DNA of 43,745 nt from Tissierella pigra. Lineage in GTDB: Bacteria; Bacillota; Clostridia; Tissierellales; Tissierellaceae. The notes below the pieces were generated by a model. It was not told where the DNA came from. It did not search any database and saw only the letters and a list, made by a program, of their open reading frames with translations. The position numbers and the translations under genes were made by a program. The DNA lies in NCBI RefSeq assembly GCF_009695605.1, contig NZ_VUNQ01000029.1:1-43745 (forward strand), in the 5' to 3' direction. Of the stretch, positions 18,527 to 30,351 are shown one piece after another; the first letter of the stretch is position 1, and every line of letters starts with the position of its first letter.

Positions 18527-20296
18527 TTAACTAATCCTATAGCTTTGAATTGTGATCTGTATATTGGTCTTTCCATTATATTCATTAATTGAAGGATAGT
18601 ATAATATATCTATATTTATATTATTATCTATACCCTTGTATATATTTTCAAGTTGAGTTCTTCCATATCTAGTAACTATTAAATCTTCAAAATCATCTAT
18701 ATCTCCAAAATAAATGGCTTCTACAACAGACTTATTTTTGTTTTCTAGTATTAGTTTTAAGACATTCTTATTGACACCTAATCTAAATCCCCGATTTATT
18801 TTCAAATCCTTTTCACCAAATATAGGTTTATTATTGCCCTTTCCAAAGGGTTCTAAAAGCTTCAGTTCATTAATTAATGCAAAATTAATATATTCTAGGG
18901 GAAGGTGCATATCGATATATACCTTAGGTATCAAATCTTCCTCTGTTAATTTTATATTATGATTTAATTTCTCCCTAAGAATATGAATGTTTTCATACTC
19001 TAAAGATAGACCTGCTGCCATAGGATGTCCACCAAATCTCGATAATAGTTCTTTACATTCTGATAGTTCTTCAAACATATTATATCCTTCTATGGACCTT
19101 CCAGAGCCTTTTACTCCTTCTTTTCCATTGGTTAAAACTATTGTAGGCCTATTATATCTATCTTTAATCCTTCCTGCAATTATACCTGCTATGCTTTCAT
19201 GGACTTTTGGTTCATAAATAACTAAAACCTTATTATCCTTTAAGTTAGAGTATTCAATTGTATTAACGATTCTTTCTACACCTTCTATGGTCATTTGCTT
19301 TCTTTCTTCATTTATTTCTCGAAGTTCCTTAGCCAATGTATGTGCAAGTTCTTCCTCTTCACATAAAAGTAATTCTAAAGATTTTAGCGCTGAATCTAAT
19401 CTACCAGAGGCATTAATGCTAGGGCCAATTATAAATCCTATATGATAGATTCCAATTTCTTTATTTTCTATTCCTGATTCTTTTATTAAAGCTTTTAAAC
19501 CAATATTTTTAGTCTCATTTATAAGTTCTAAACCTTTTTTGGCTATAATTCTGTTTTCATCAACTAAATCAACTACATCACAAACTGTTGCAATTGCAGT
19601 ATATTCCAGTAAGTCATAAGTAGATTCCAAAGGGATATTGAATAAAAGATATAACTCTTGGATTAGTTTAAGCACAACTGCAGCACCGCAAAGCTTTTCA
19701 AAAGCATAATCACAATCTGGTTGCTTTGGATTTATTACTGCATCAGCCTCTAAGGTTAAATATACTTTTTCTCCTGACTCATCTATTATAAATGGTAAAT
19801 CATGATGATCTGTAACTATTACAGTTAAACTCAATTCTTTAGCTAACTTTATCTGCTCTATAGCCGCTATGCCATTGTCACAGGTTATTATTGTATCTAT
19901 ACCTTGTTTCTTTGCTTCTCTTACAATTTCATTATTTATACCATAACCATCATCGATTCTATTTGGAATAACGTAGTCCACATTTCCGCCAAATTGTTTT
20001 ATTACAGTATATAATAAATAAATAGAAATTACTCCATCTACATCATAATCTCCTACTATTCGGATGGCATCTTTATTTATTATTTTCTCTTTAATGATAT
20101 TTGCACCCTTAGATAAATCCTTCATTGTCTTAGGGTTATGTAACTTATCTAAATTTGAGTATATAAAGCTATCAATTAGTCTATGGTCATTTACATCCCT
20201 ATTAATTAATAATTTAGCCAAAAACTCAGATATTTTAAAATGAGCCGCTATTTTCTTATAGTCAGCTGACTTATTTCGTATAAACCATTTTTCCAA
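18527..20296 (-). CDS. recJ: Single-strand DNA exonuclease RecJ
   Basis: RecJ degrades single-stranded DNA 5'-3' in recombination and repair. The 589-residue protein has the DHH phosphoesterase motifs GDYDVDG (82-88), TCDNG (138-142) and DHH (163-165), then the DHHA1 domain with GSGRSIEGYNMFEEL and FGGHPMAAGLSL, and an OB-like C-terminal domain. Its length is close to the E. coli enzyme and shorter than Bacillus RecJ, so the extra C-terminal domain of bacilli is absent. The start is TTG at 20296 with GGAG upstream. It is about 120 bases from relA, without a clear terminator. Confidence 0.95.
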   Translation of the reverse strand: MEKWFIRNKSADYKKIAAHFKISEFLAKLLINRDVNDHRLIDSFIYSNLDKLHNPKTMKDLSKGANIIKEKIINKDAIRIVGDYDVDGVISIYLLYTVIKQFGGNVDYVIPNRIDDGYGINNEIVREAKKQGIDTIITCDNGIAAIEQIKLAKELSLTVIVTDHHDLPFIIDESGEKVYLTLEADAVINPKQPDCDYAFEKLCGAAVVLKLIQELYLLFNIPLESTYDLLEYTAIATVCDVVDLVDENRIIAKKGLELINETKNIGLKALIKESGIENKEIGIYHIGFIIGPSINASGRLDSALKSLELLLCEEEELAHTLAKELREINEERKQMTIEGVERIVNTIEYSNLKDNKVLVIYEPKVHESIAGIIAGRIKDRYNRPTIVLTNGKEGVKGSGRSIEGYNMFEELSECKELLSRFGGHPMAAGLSLEYENIHILREKLNHNIKLTEEDLIPKVYIDMHLPLEYINFALINELKLLEPFGKGNNKPIFGEKDLKINRGFRLGVNKNVLKLILENKNKSVVEAIYFGDIDDFEDLIVTRYGRTQLENIYKGIDNNINIDILYYPSINEYNGKTNIQITIQSYRIS

Positions 20297-20435
20297 CTAT
20301 TTCACTCCAATAAATAAATTTAAAATATTTTTAATTATTATATAAATTCTATCATTTTATCTATGTTAATTCTAGTTATTATTATCTATTTCTTCATTTT
20401 TCGATAAAATATAACTTAACTATCTATTATAAAAT

Positions 20436-20460
20436 AAAAACTGCTTATTTAGCAGTTTTT
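20436..20460 (-). terminator. Terminator of secD-secF
   Basis: AAAAACTGCT and AGCAGTTTTT arms overlap the last codons of secF. The minus-strand tail is TTTTTATTTTATAATAG. Confidence 0.85.
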
Positions 20461-21311
20461 ATTTTTCTATTTTTAAGTTTATACCAAATAGGAGATGCAA
20501 TAAATATGGAGGAGTAAGTTCCTGTTATAATACCTACTATTAAAGGTAAAGCTAATACTTTTATATCCTCAACTCCTATTATATATAATACAATAACAGC
20601 TATTAAGGTAGTAAGGGAAGTGTTAATTGTTCTTGTTAAAGATTTCTTTACACTATTATTTACTAGATTCTCTATAGATTCCTTTGGATAAAGTTTTGAT
20701 TCTTCTCTTATTCTATCAAATATTACGATGGTATCATTAATAGAATATCCTAGAATTGTTAAAATTGCTGCTATAAATGAGCTATTCACTGGTATTCTAA
20801 ATATAGAATAAACAGCAATCATAATTAACACATCATGTAATAAAGCAATAATTGCTGCTAATCCAAAATCAAATTCAAATCTCCATGATATATACATTAA
20901 CATAAGTACAGTGGCTATTAATATAGATAATAAAGCTTTATTCCTTATTTCCTTCCCCATAAAAGGTCCGAATTTTTCTGATTGGAAGTCTTTGTTATTT
21001 ATATCGTATTTTTCTGCAAGATTATTAACTATATCTGTTACAGTATTGTTCGAAAAGTCCAATGTACTTTTTATTATCAGTTGACTTTTGTTCTCTCCAC
21101 CATGCAGAATACTTGCACTTTTATCATATTCATCTGTGATTTCTCTTACTTCATCTACTGGTATAAATTTTCCTGTGTTTATTTCTATTAATGTTCCACC
21201 TGTAAAATCTATTCCATAGTTAAAGCCTTTAACAAAGAACATAATAAGTCCTACAGCTATTATAACAATTGAACATACTGTAAAAATCTTTCTGTTTTTT
21301 ATAATATTCAT
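20445..21311 (-). CDS. secF: Protein translocase subunit SecF
   Basis: SecF, with SecD, is the proton-driven accessory of the SecYEG export channel. The 288-residue protein has a first membrane helix, the periplasmic-side domain with GIDFTGGTLIEI, and five further membrane segments including LTILGYSINDTIVIFDRIRE, the conserved D5/D6-type region. Its ATG overlaps the secD stop codon in an ATGA arrangement, so translation is coupled. Confidence 0.97.
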   Translation of the reverse strand: MNIIKNRKIFTVCSIVIIAVGLIMFFVKGFNYGIDFTGGTLIEINTGKFIPVDEVREITDEYDKSASILHGGENKSQLIIKSTLDFSNNTVTDIVNNLAEKYDINNKDFQSEKFGPFMGKEIRNKALLSILIATVLMLMYISWRFEFDFGLAAIIALLHDVLIMIAVYSIFRIPVNSSFIAAILTILGYSINDTIVIFDRIREESKLYPKESIENLVNNSVKKSLTRTINTSLTTLIAVIVLYIIGVEDIKVLALPLIVGIITGTYSSIFIASPIWYKLKNRKIKTAK

Positions 21312-22609
21312 CTTTTCACCTCGCTATTAGCTCCATAAAGCTTAGTGTTCTTTCCACCTGTAACAGATACCATTAACTTTAGTAAATATTTAGAAATAAT
21401 AACTGCTGTTAACATAGAAGCTATTATACCTATTATTAAAGTTACTCCAAAGCCCTTAATAGGTCCTATACCAAAATAGTATAATACTACTCCAGCTATT
21501 AATGTCGTTATATTTGAATCCATTACAGATGTAAGGGCTCTTCTAAATCCTGCATCTACAGCTGTTCTTAAAGTTTTCCCTACCTTTATCTCTTCTTTTA
21601 TTCTTTCAAATATAATAACATTTGCATCTACTGCCATACCAATTGATAAAATTAAACCTGCTATTCCAGGAAGAGTTAATTTTACTTCCAGTGCTGACAT
21701 AGTAAATACTGTTATTAATGTATATATAATTAGTCCAATGGAAGCTATCAAACCAGGTATCCTATATATAATTACCATAAATACCATAATTATAATAAGT
21801 GCAATACCTACTGCCTTTAAACTCTTTTCGTAAGCTTCTAGTCCCAAAGTTGGTCCTATAATAGATGTTTGCAACTCTTTCATCTCTACTGGCAATGCAC
21901 CAGCTCTTATTAAAGCAGCTAGCTCACTAGCTTCCTCCAAAGTAAAACTACCTGTTATAACAGCTTTTCCATCTGTAATAGCTGTTCCCCCTTCTTCAGC
22001 ACTTTGTACTGCTGGGTATGATATTATTTGGTCATCTAATACTATATAAATAATTCTATCTTCTATATTCTTTTCTAACGTAAGTCTTCCCGTAGCCTCA
22101 GCAAAATTCTTAGTACCTTCTTTATCTAATTCTAGACTTACAACAATCTCCTGTTGTCCTAACTGATTCTCATGATATTGCACCTCTGAGCCTACTACAT
22201 TTTTACCTGTTAAAACTATATTTTTATTTGGATCAATAAATTGTAATTGTGCTGTTTTTCCAATTAATTCAATAGCTTTTTGCGGGTCATCTATACCTGC
22301 TAATTCTACCCTTATTCTATTGCTACCTTCAATTGTAATATTAGGTTCTGATACTCCTAAGCTATTTACTCTTTCATCGATAATTACCTTAGTTTGCTCC
22401 ATGATTTTTTGGAGTTCTATTCCCTTTGCATTGGTTTGAGCTTCTAAAACTACATAAACTCCTCCTGCTAAATCCAATCCAAGATCTATGGCATCTTTAA
22501 TTTTGGGTATTTCATATTTTCCAATTTTAATACCATTTAGGGATATAAATATACTTCCTATTACTATTGAAAATATAAGTACCAATAGTATAGTATTTTT
22601 AGATTTCAT
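21308..22609 (-). CDS. secD: Protein translocase subunit SecD
   Basis: SecD pairs with SecF to pull exported proteins across the membrane. The 433-residue protein begins with one membrane helix, then LGLDLAGGVYVVLEA, an external domain with NSLGVSEPNI, and five membrane helices with SIGMAVDANVIIFERIKEE. The length is typical of clostridial SecD, shorter than proteobacterial forms. It is 10 bases downstream of the SCIFF maturase gene, a linkage widely conserved in Clostridia. Confidence 0.97.
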   Translation of the reverse strand: MKSKNTILLVLIFSIVIGSIFISLNGIKIGKYEIPKIKDAIDLGLDLAGGVYVVLEAQTNAKGIELQKIMEQTKVIIDERVNSLGVSEPNITIEGSNRIRVELAGIDDPQKAIELIGKTAQLQFIDPNKNIVLTGKNVVGSEVQYHENQLGQQEIVVSLELDKEGTKNFAEATGRLTLEKNIEDRIIYIVLDDQIISYPAVQSAEEGGTAITDGKAVITGSFTLEEASELAALIRAGALPVEMKELQTSIIGPTLGLEAYEKSLKAVGIALIIIMVFMVIIYRIPGLIASIGLIIYTLITVFTMSALEVKLTLPGIAGLILSIGMAVDANVIIFERIKEEIKVGKTLRTAVDAGFRRALTSVMDSNITTLIAGVVLYYFGIGPIKGFGVTLIIGIIASMLTAVIISKYLLKLMVSVTGGKNTKLYGANSEVKR

Positions 22610-22619
22610 ATTTTTCCTC

Positions 22620-23981
22620 CTAATTATCTAAATTTGCCAATATAGAAATAGCACACTCTATTCTTTTCTTCTCCATTTCACATCCTAAACTATAACTTTT
22701 TTTCAAATCATTATGTGCATGATATGAGTTGGCATGACATCCACCACTACAATAAAATCTAGCCCAACATTTTCTACACTCTTCTTTACTATATACATTT
22801 GCATTTTTAAATTTATCTCTTAAATCAGTATTCTTTACTCCTTCAAAAACATCACCGATTTTAAAATCCTCTTCGCCTACAAACTGATGACAAGGATATA
22901 AATCCCCTTCTGGAGTAACAGCCATATACTCAGAACCTGCACCACAACCTACAGCTCTTTTAATAATACAAGGCCCTTGATTTAAATCTATCATGAAATG
23001 AAAGAAATAAAAATCTTTATCATTTCTTTTTATATTAATATATTCCTTAGAGAATTCTTCATATTCCTTTAAAACAGACTCTAAGTGTTCTTCTCTTAAA
23101 GCATAATCCATTTCCTCTGGTGTTACAACAGGTTCTATTGATATTTTTTTAAATCCATTATTATAAAAATCTAAAGCATCCTTGGAAAAGTCAGTATTGT
23201 TGCTAGTAAAAGTTCCTCTAATATAATAATCCTTGTCTCCTCTTTTTTCCACCATTTTTTTAAACTTTGGAAGAATAATATCGTAGCTTCCCTCACCACT
23301 AATTGTTTTCCTCATATTATCATTGACATCTTTTCTTCCATCTAAACTAAGAACTACATTATCCATATTTTCATTGATAAAGTCAATTTTATCATCATCT
23401 AACAATATTCCATTAGTTGTAATTGTAAATCTAAAATTTTTGTTATATTCCTTCTCTAAACTTCTGCCATAATCTACTAAATCCTTAACTAATTCAAAAT
23501 TCATAAGTGGTTCTCCTCCAAAGAAATCCACTTCTAAATTTCTTCTTGAACCTGAATTCTTAGCAAGATACTCTAATGCCTTTTTTCCTACTTCTAAAGA
23601 CATCATGGATCTTTCACCTTTAAAGTTTCCTTGTGATGCAAAGCAATAGTTACATTTTAAATTACAATCATGAGCTACATGTAGACACATTGCCTTAACA
23701 ATATTTGATTCATTATATTTAAAGTTTGATATATCTACATCATCAGATAATAGTAATCCTTCTTTAACCAATTCTTCTATTTCTTCATATACATCTTCTA
23801 CAGCTTTAGCACCATAAACACTTTTAAATATTTCTATTATTTCATCTTTAGATTTTTCACCATAGAAATCTAAAATTTCATATACAATTTTGTCAACTAC
23901 ATGGACTGCACCAGTATTTACATCTAATACTATATATTTATTATTCAAAAAAAACTTATGCATCTTGGATGCTTTACTCAT
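22620..23981 (-). CDS. scfB: SCIFF peptide thioether maturase (radical SAM/SPASM)
   Basis: This 453-residue maturase of the SCIFF ranthipeptide installs sulfur-to-carbon thioether links in the six-cysteine precursor encoded just upstream. The N-terminal 90 residues resemble a PqqD-like peptide-recognition domain (IVLDVNTGAVHVVDKIVYEIL). The radical SAM cluster is C106-x3-C110-x2-C113 in HDCNLKCNYCFASQG, with FFGGEPL for SAM binding. The C-terminal SPASM region holds CGAGSEYMAVTPEGDLYPCHQ and CRKCWARFYCSGGCHAN. The ATG at 23981 is preceded by GGGAGGA; an upstream TTG merges with that site. No protease or transporter is adjacent, as usual for SCIFF loci. Confidence 0.95.
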   Translation of the reverse strand: MSKASKMHKFFLNNKYIVLDVNTGAVHVVDKIVYEILDFYGEKSKDEIIEIFKSVYGAKAVEDVYEEIEELVKEGLLLSDDVDISNFKYNESNIVKAMCLHVAHDCNLKCNYCFASQGNFKGERSMMSLEVGKKALEYLAKNSGSRRNLEVDFFGGEPLMNFELVKDLVDYGRSLEKEYNKNFRFTITTNGILLDDDKIDFINENMDNVVLSLDGRKDVNDNMRKTISGEGSYDIILPKFKKMVEKRGDKDYYIRGTFTSNNTDFSKDALDFYNNGFKKISIEPVVTPEEMDYALREEHLESVLKEYEEFSKEYINIKRNDKDFYFFHFMIDLNQGPCIIKRAVGCGAGSEYMAVTPEGDLYPCHQFVGEEDFKIGDVFEGVKNTDLRDKFKNANVYSKEECRKCWARFYCSGGCHANSYHAHNDLKKSYSLGCEMEKKRIECAISILANLDN

Positions 23982-24018
23982 TAAACTTCCTCCCAATTAT
24001 TATTTTACAAAATAAAAA

Positions 24019-24037
24019 GTAGTGGATAAACCACCAC
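24019..24037 (-). terminator. Partial terminator between scfA and scfB
   Basis: GTGGTGG (24031-24037, minus strand) pairs with CCACTAC (24019-24025) with one G-U wobble, followed by TTTTTATTTT. It lies between the SCIFF precursor and its maturase and would let many transcripts end after the precursor, giving more peptide than enzyme. Inferred from position and shape. Confidence 0.6.
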
Positions 24038-24048
24038 CTTTCATTTAC

Positions 24049-24189
24049 TTATTTATTTTCACATTTTTGGTTTCCTACAGTGCAGGATGTTTTACAAGCT
24101 GACTGACAAGATGTTTGACACTCTCCACATCCACCTTTTGCTATGGTCTTCTTTAGGTTACTGCTTGATATAGTCTTTATGTATTTCAT
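24049..24189 (-). CDS. scfA: SCIFF six-cysteine ranthipeptide precursor
   Basis: This 46-codon gene is too short for most gene finders. It encodes the 'six cysteines in forty-five' peptide. The leader starts MKYIKTISSSNLKKTIAKGG and the core has cysteines at 21, 24, 28, 32, 36 and 43 (CGECQTSCQSACKTSC, then VGNQKC), matching the near-invariant SCIFF pattern. A strong GGGAGGG ribosome site precedes the ATG at 24189. The maturase gene scfB follows after a hairpin. SCIFF is nearly universal in Clostridia and has been linked to quorum-type regulation; its exact role remains open. Confidence 0.95.
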   Translation of the reverse strand: MKYIKTISSSNLKKTIAKGGCGECQTSCQSACKTSCTVGNQKCENK

Positions 24190-24222
24190 CTTAATCCCTC
24201 CCTGTGTATTTTTCTGCTATTT

Positions 24223-24228
24223 ATTATA
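24223..24228 (-). promoter_or_regulatory. Likely -10 element for scfA
   Basis: A perfect TATAAT in GATATAATAAATA lies 34 bases upstream of the scfA ATG. A -35-like TTTAAA lies 17 bases further up, only a partial match. Confidence 0.5.
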
Positions 24229-24265
24229 TCATATTACTTTTTTTATTTAAAGTTCTTTTTATTTT

Positions 24266-24643
24266 TTATGACAAGTTTATTCCTATAATTCCTCCTATTA
24301 CTCCCATGACAGATGATAATATTATTTTAGAAGCAGAGAATATGTCGAATACCAGTGGTTTTAAAAATATCATATTTAGTGCAATTAATATAATATAATA
24401 AGATATACCTACTAACCCCCCACTAATCCAACCTTTTTCTTTTACTTTCCCTGCTGTATAAATACTGCCTATTGTTATACTTATTAACATTGTTATAGTA
24501 TTTAATAAAGGCATTTTTCCTTCACTCATGTTTGAATAAGTTAACAATACTGAGAAAAACAATATTAGAATACAAGTAACAATATAAGATAGCAATAACC
24601 CCTTTAATAAGTAAATACCTTTGTCTAAATTTTTGACTTTCAT
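24266..24643 (-). CDS. TIGR04086-like four-helix membrane protein
   Basis: This 125-residue protein has four membrane segments (about 12-34, 45-62, 72-95 and 103-123), with GSIYTAGKVKEKGWISGGLVG between helices 2 and 3. Size, topology and position next to SCIFF match the TIGR04086 family, whose function is unknown. A role in membrane handling of SCIFF has only been suggested by linkage. It ends 77 bases before scfA, which has its own promoter-like box. Confidence 0.8.
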   Translation of the reverse strand: MKVKNLDKGIYLLKGLLLSYIVTCILILFFSVLLTYSNMSEGKMPLLNTITMLISITIGSIYTAGKVKEKGWISGGLVGISYYIILIALNMIFLKPLVFDIFSASKIILSSVMGVIGGIIGINLS

Positions 24644-24700
24644 ATTATCCCTCCTTATCTTTAGTTTAATCTATTTTAATAAAGAGGAATTTATTACATA

Positions 24701-24735
24701 AAAAAAGCTTCCTTAGAAATTTAGGAAGCTTTTTT
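24701..24735 (-). terminator. Terminator of the queA-tgt-yajC run
   Basis: AAAAAAGCTTCCT (24701-24713) and AGGAAGCTTTTTT (24723-24735) form a 13-bp stem right after the yajC stop, with a T tract on the minus strand. Confidence 0.9.
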
Positions 24736-24736
24736 G

Positions 24737-25054
24737 TTACTCTTTATCTTCTTCAGTTTTTACTTCTTCATTTTTGTTATCTTTTTCATTTTTACTAACT
24801 ACTGAACCAACAGACCATCTAGTCATTTCAAGTCTTGTTTTTGATGCTCCTACTTCAATAGTTATAACATCTTCTTTAGCTTTAATAATCTTACCCTGAA
24901 TTCCACCAATGGTAACTACTTCATCGCCTACTTTTAAAGCATTTCGCATTTCTCTTATTTGTTGTTCTTTTTTCTTTTGTGGTCTAATCATCATAAAATA
25001 CAGTAAAGCAAAAAAACCTATTGGTATTATTAACCCTTGTAATTGTTGTGGCAT
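24737..25054 (-). CDS. yajC: Preprotein translocase subunit YajC
   Basis: YajC is a single-helix accessory of the SecDF complex. The 105-residue protein starts MPQQLQGLIIPIGFFALLYFMMIRPQKKK, with the helix followed by the diagnostic IRPQKK motif, then GDEVVTIGGIQGKI, and an acidic lysine-rich tail. I chose the ATG at 25054 because GGGAGGGA lies just upstream; a longer reading adds 12 residues that do not fit the family. It lies downstream of tgt, as in most bacteria. Confidence 0.96.
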   Translation of the reverse strand: MPQQLQGLIIPIGFFALLYFMMIRPQKKKEQQIREMRNALKVGDEVVTIGGIQGKIIKAKEDVITIEVGASKTRLEMTRWSVGSVVSKNEKDNKNEEVKTEEDKE

Positions 25055-25109
25055 ATAAAAAATCCCTCCCTTTCTATATCTATTATACAATAAAAAATAA
25101 ATATTTCAT

Positions 25110-27273
<2,164 letters not shown>

Positions 27274-27308
27274 TTAATCATCCTTCTTTGTTATAATTAT
27301 CCTTATTT

Positions 27309-28688
27309 TTACCTAATATCTATTCCTGTATAATAGTATTTGAGAATTTGTTCAAAAGAATATCCTAACTCTGCCATTTTTTTTGCCCCAAACTGACTCA
27401 TACCTACTCCATGTCCAAAGCCTTTTCCTTCTATTATTAGTTCTGTAGTTGATGTAGATGTTAAAGTAGATTGGTTCTCACCTATATTTTCAATTCTATC
27501 TTTACTTATTCCTCGCGTTACACTACTTCTAGTTACTGTATTTTTTTCTTTATTGTCTAGGATATAAGCATTGTTAATATCTACAGTTTTTACACTATTC
27601 ATATTACCATCTATTACATAAACTTTTTTATTTCCTGCACTAGTTCTACTACTAATTCCTCCATTCACGCTGAAAGAAGAACTTTTAAATTTACTTGCAC
27701 CTATTAGATTTCTAAAATCTGCACCTGATATAATCTTTTCTCCACTAGTACCAATAATTTTCATTTTGTTTACTCTTCCAGCGGAAGTTTCCTCTACTAT
27801 TTCTACTCCTTGAAATTCACCTATATTTATTCCAGATGATTTTAATTTATTATTTATTTCATTAAATCCAACACTAATTGTCCAGCTACTATAAGGTGAA
27901 TCCTTGGAAAAATTATCTTCTACAGATTTAAGATAAGGAAAGTCTCCACCCCAGACACTGGCACTATCTTCTGTAACTCCGCTACTGGTGGAATGGTATA
28001 TAGCATCTATCACTTCTCCATTATAATAGGCTAGTATACCTCTTGTTTCATCAACTACAGAATTTGTTATCGGGTTTTCATACTCAAATCCTGAATATAC
28101 ATGACAATGAGTTGTATCACAAAGATTAAACCCTTCGTTTTTATGTTTATTTATATTTTTAAGAGTATAACTTCTAGCTGCTACTGCTTGAGCTTTCAAT
28201 GCTTCCCTATGAAAACTAACTGGCATTTCTGCTGGAACTAATCCATATAGATAATTCTCAAGTTCTACATGATTTATAACAAGTATTTCATTATTTTTAC
28301 TTATTAATTTAATATAATCCCTATAACGGTCTTTTTCAACAGTTATTATAGAATCATTCAATGTATTGGATTTAATTAAAATACTACCGTCCTTCGGTAA
28401 ATCAAATATAATATTATTCCTTGAATCCATTAAATAAATATTACCGTTATCTACTGTAGCAATTATATTGGTTTCCTGTATATCCATTAATATATAATCT
28501 TTATTTAAAGCATCTATTAAGGAAAATCCTGTACTACTGCTGAAATTAATATGGTTTTTTTGATTTGAGGGTTTTGTAAGTTTAATATCTATATATTGTC
28601 CTGCTATAGAATTGGCATAAGAGTTATTAGTAGGAATTAAAATTACAGCGAACAATAAAATTAAAAAAACTGCTAATATTTTTTTCAT
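27309..28688 (-). CDS. spoIID: SpoIID/LytB-domain protein, likely lytic transglycosylase
   Basis: SpoIID degrades peptidoglycan during forespore engulfment. The 459-residue protein has an N-terminal signal or anchor (residues 3-24), then the SpoIID domain with YLYGLVPAEMP, LKAQAVAARSYTL, STSSGVTEDSASVWGG and the C-terminal GFGHGVGMSQFGAKKMAE. An insert of serine- and threonine-rich sequence with little fixed structure lies about 330-420, which makes it longer than Bacillus SpoIID. Linkage between ruvB and queA is seen in several Clostridia; some such paralogues act outside sporulation, so the exact stage is inferred. Confidence 0.88.
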   Translation of the reverse strand: MKKILAVFLILLFAVILIPTNNSYANSIAGQYIDIKLTKPSNQKNHINFSSSTGFSLIDALNKDYILMDIQETNIIATVDNGNIYLMDSRNNIIFDLPKDGSILIKSNTLNDSIITVEKDRYRDYIKLISKNNEILVINHVELENYLYGLVPAEMPVSFHREALKAQAVAARSYTLKNINKHKNEGFNLCDTTHCHVYSGFEYENPITNSVVDETRGILAYYNGEVIDAIYHSTSSGVTEDSASVWGGDFPYLKSVEDNFSKDSPYSSWTISVGFNEINNKLKSSGINIGEFQGVEIVEETSAGRVNKMKIIGTSGEKIISGADFRNLIGASKFKSSSFSVNGGISSRTSAGNKKVYVIDGNMNSVKTVDINNAYILDNKEKNTVTRSSVTRGISKDRIENIGENQSTLTSTSTTELIIEGKGFGHGVGMSQFGAKKMAELGYSFEQILKYYYTGIDIR

Positions 28689-28715
28689 AAGTGTGCCCCT
28701 TTCTTGTTACAATTT

Positions 28716-29726
28716 CTAATCTTCCTCATATGGAATATGAAAATGGTCATATGCTCTTTTAGTTACTATTCTACCTCTAGGTGTTCTATTTAAAAAACCT
28801 ATTTGTAAAAGATAAGGTTCATATACATCTTCTATTGTGATTCTTTCTTCTCCTGTAGCAGCTGACAATGTATCTACTCCTACAGGACCTCCAGCAAAGT
28901 TCTCTATTAAAGTCAATATAAGCTTTCTATCTACACTGTCCAATCCTAGAGGGTCTATTTCAAGAATTTCCAGACCTTTTTTTGCTACTTCTAAAGTAAT
29001 TATACCTTTTTCTACTACTTGAGCATAATCTCTTACTCTTCTTAGAAGCCTATTGGCTATTCTAGGAGTGCCCCTAGACCTTCTGGCAATTTCTAAAGCT
29101 CCTTCTGATTCAATTTCTATATTTAATATATCCGCTGACCTAATTATAATCTGTTTTAAGTTTTCTTCATCGTATAATTCTAAATTTAACATTACTCCAA
29201 ATCTATCTCTAAGTGGAGAAGTTAAAAGCCCAGCCCTAGTAGTAGCACCTATAAGGGTAAATCTAGACAAATCTAGTCTTACAGATCTAGCAGAAGGTCC
29301 TTTCCCTATAATTATATCTAAAGCAAAATCTTCCATTGCAGGATATAAGATTTCTTCTACAGTCCTATTTATTCTGTGTATCTCATCAATAAACAAAACA
29401 TCATCTTCTGAAAGATTAGTTAAAATACTTGCTAAATCTCCAGGTCTTTCAATTGCTGGACCTGATGTTATTTTAATATTTACTCCCATTTCATTTGCTA
29501 TAATATTTGCCAATGTAGTTTTTCCTAATCCTGGTGGTCCATATAATAGTACATGATCTAGAGATTCATTCCTCCCTTTAGCTGCTTGAATAAAAATATT
29601 TAATTTTTCTTTTACTTTATCTTGTCCTATGTATTCTGCTATCCATTTAGGACGTAAACTTTGTTCACTTTCTAAGTCTTCACTTCTCAAGGCTCCAGCC
29701 ACTATTCTATCATTATTATCTGACAC
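28716..29726 (-). CDS. ruvB: Holliday junction helicase RuvB
   Basis: RuvB is the AAA+ motor that drives branch migration with RuvA. The 336-residue protein has Walker [12 protein letters not shown], Walker B FIDEIHR, sensor ATTRAG and the C-terminal winged helix ending [14 protein letters not shown]. The start is GTG at 29726 with AAGGTG upstream. It lies 13 bases after ruvA in the order ruvC-ruvA-ruvB. Confidence 0.98.
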   Translation of the reverse strand: MSDNNDRIVAGALRSEDLESEQSLRPKWIAEYIGQDKVKEKLNIFIQAAKGRNESLDHVLLYGPPGLGKTTLANIIANEMGVNIKITSGPAIERPGDLASILTNLSEDDVLFIDEIHRINRTVEEILYPAMEDFALDIIIGKGPSARSVRLDLSRFTLIGATTRAGLLTSPLRDRFGVMLNLELYDEENLKQIIIRSADILNIEIESEGALEIARRSRGTPRIANRLLRRVRDYAQVVEKGIITLEVAKKGLEILEIDPLGLDSVDRKLILTLIENFAGGPVGVDTLSAATGEERITIEDVYEPYLLQIGFLNRTPRGRIVTKRAYDHFHIPYEED

Positions 29727-29739
29727 TTATTTCACCTTC

Positions 29740-30330
29740 TTACTGTTTTGATAATCTTTTTAATGCTTCCCTAATTATATCTTCTATATCCATATTGGAT
29801 ATATCCATGGTTCTAGTGATCTTTTCTATTTCCATTCGTGTATATCCCAATGACATTAACCCATTTATGGCTTCATTATAGCCATTTAGGTTTAATTTGT
29901 TAGAATCTTCTTCCTCTATATCAAAATCTTTATCTATTCTATCCTTTAATTCCAAAATCAATCTTTCAGCAGTTTTTTTACCTATTCCCGGTGCTTTACA
30001 TAATGTATCCAAGTCCTTTTTCATTATGGCAGCTTTAATCTGATTTGTTGTAAGATGTGATAGTATTCCTAGTGCTATTTTAGGACCAATCTTTGAAACC
30101 ATCAGCAATAATTTAAACATATCCATTTCTTCTTGAGATATAAATCCATAAAGAAATACACCATCATCTCTTACACTAAGCTCTGTGTAAATCATTGAAT
30201 TTTTCATTCCTAATTCCAGTTTAACCATTGAATTAATAGAAGTAAATATCTTATATCCAATTCCATTATTTTGTAATACTATGTAATCTTCATTTATAGC
30301 AACTATATCTCCTATAATAAATTCAAACAA
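29740..30330 (-). CDS. ruvA: Holliday junction DNA-binding subunit RuvA
   Basis: RuvA binds the four-way junction and loads RuvB. The 196-residue protein has the N-terminal OB fold (FEFIIGDIVAINEDYIVL), two helix-hairpin-helix motifs (LLMVSKIGPKIALGIL and LCKAPGIGKKTAERLI), and a C-terminal RuvB-binding domain (AINGLMSLGYTRMEI). I place the start at TTG 30330, giving the usual MFEF-type N-terminus with AAGGGTG six bases upstream; a GTG three codons earlier lies inside that site. Confidence 0.95.
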   Translation of the reverse strand: MFEFIIGDIVAINEDYIVLQNNGIGYKIFTSINSMVKLELGMKNSMIYTELSVRDDGVFLYGFISQEEMDMFKLLLMVSKIGPKIALGILSHLTTNQIKAAIMKKDLDTLCKAPGIGKKTAERLILELKDRIDKDFDIEEEDSNKLNLNGYNEAINGLMSLGYTRMEIEKITRTMDISNMDIEDIIREALKRLSKQ

Positions 30331-30351
30331 TATATTCACCCTTTATAAATA

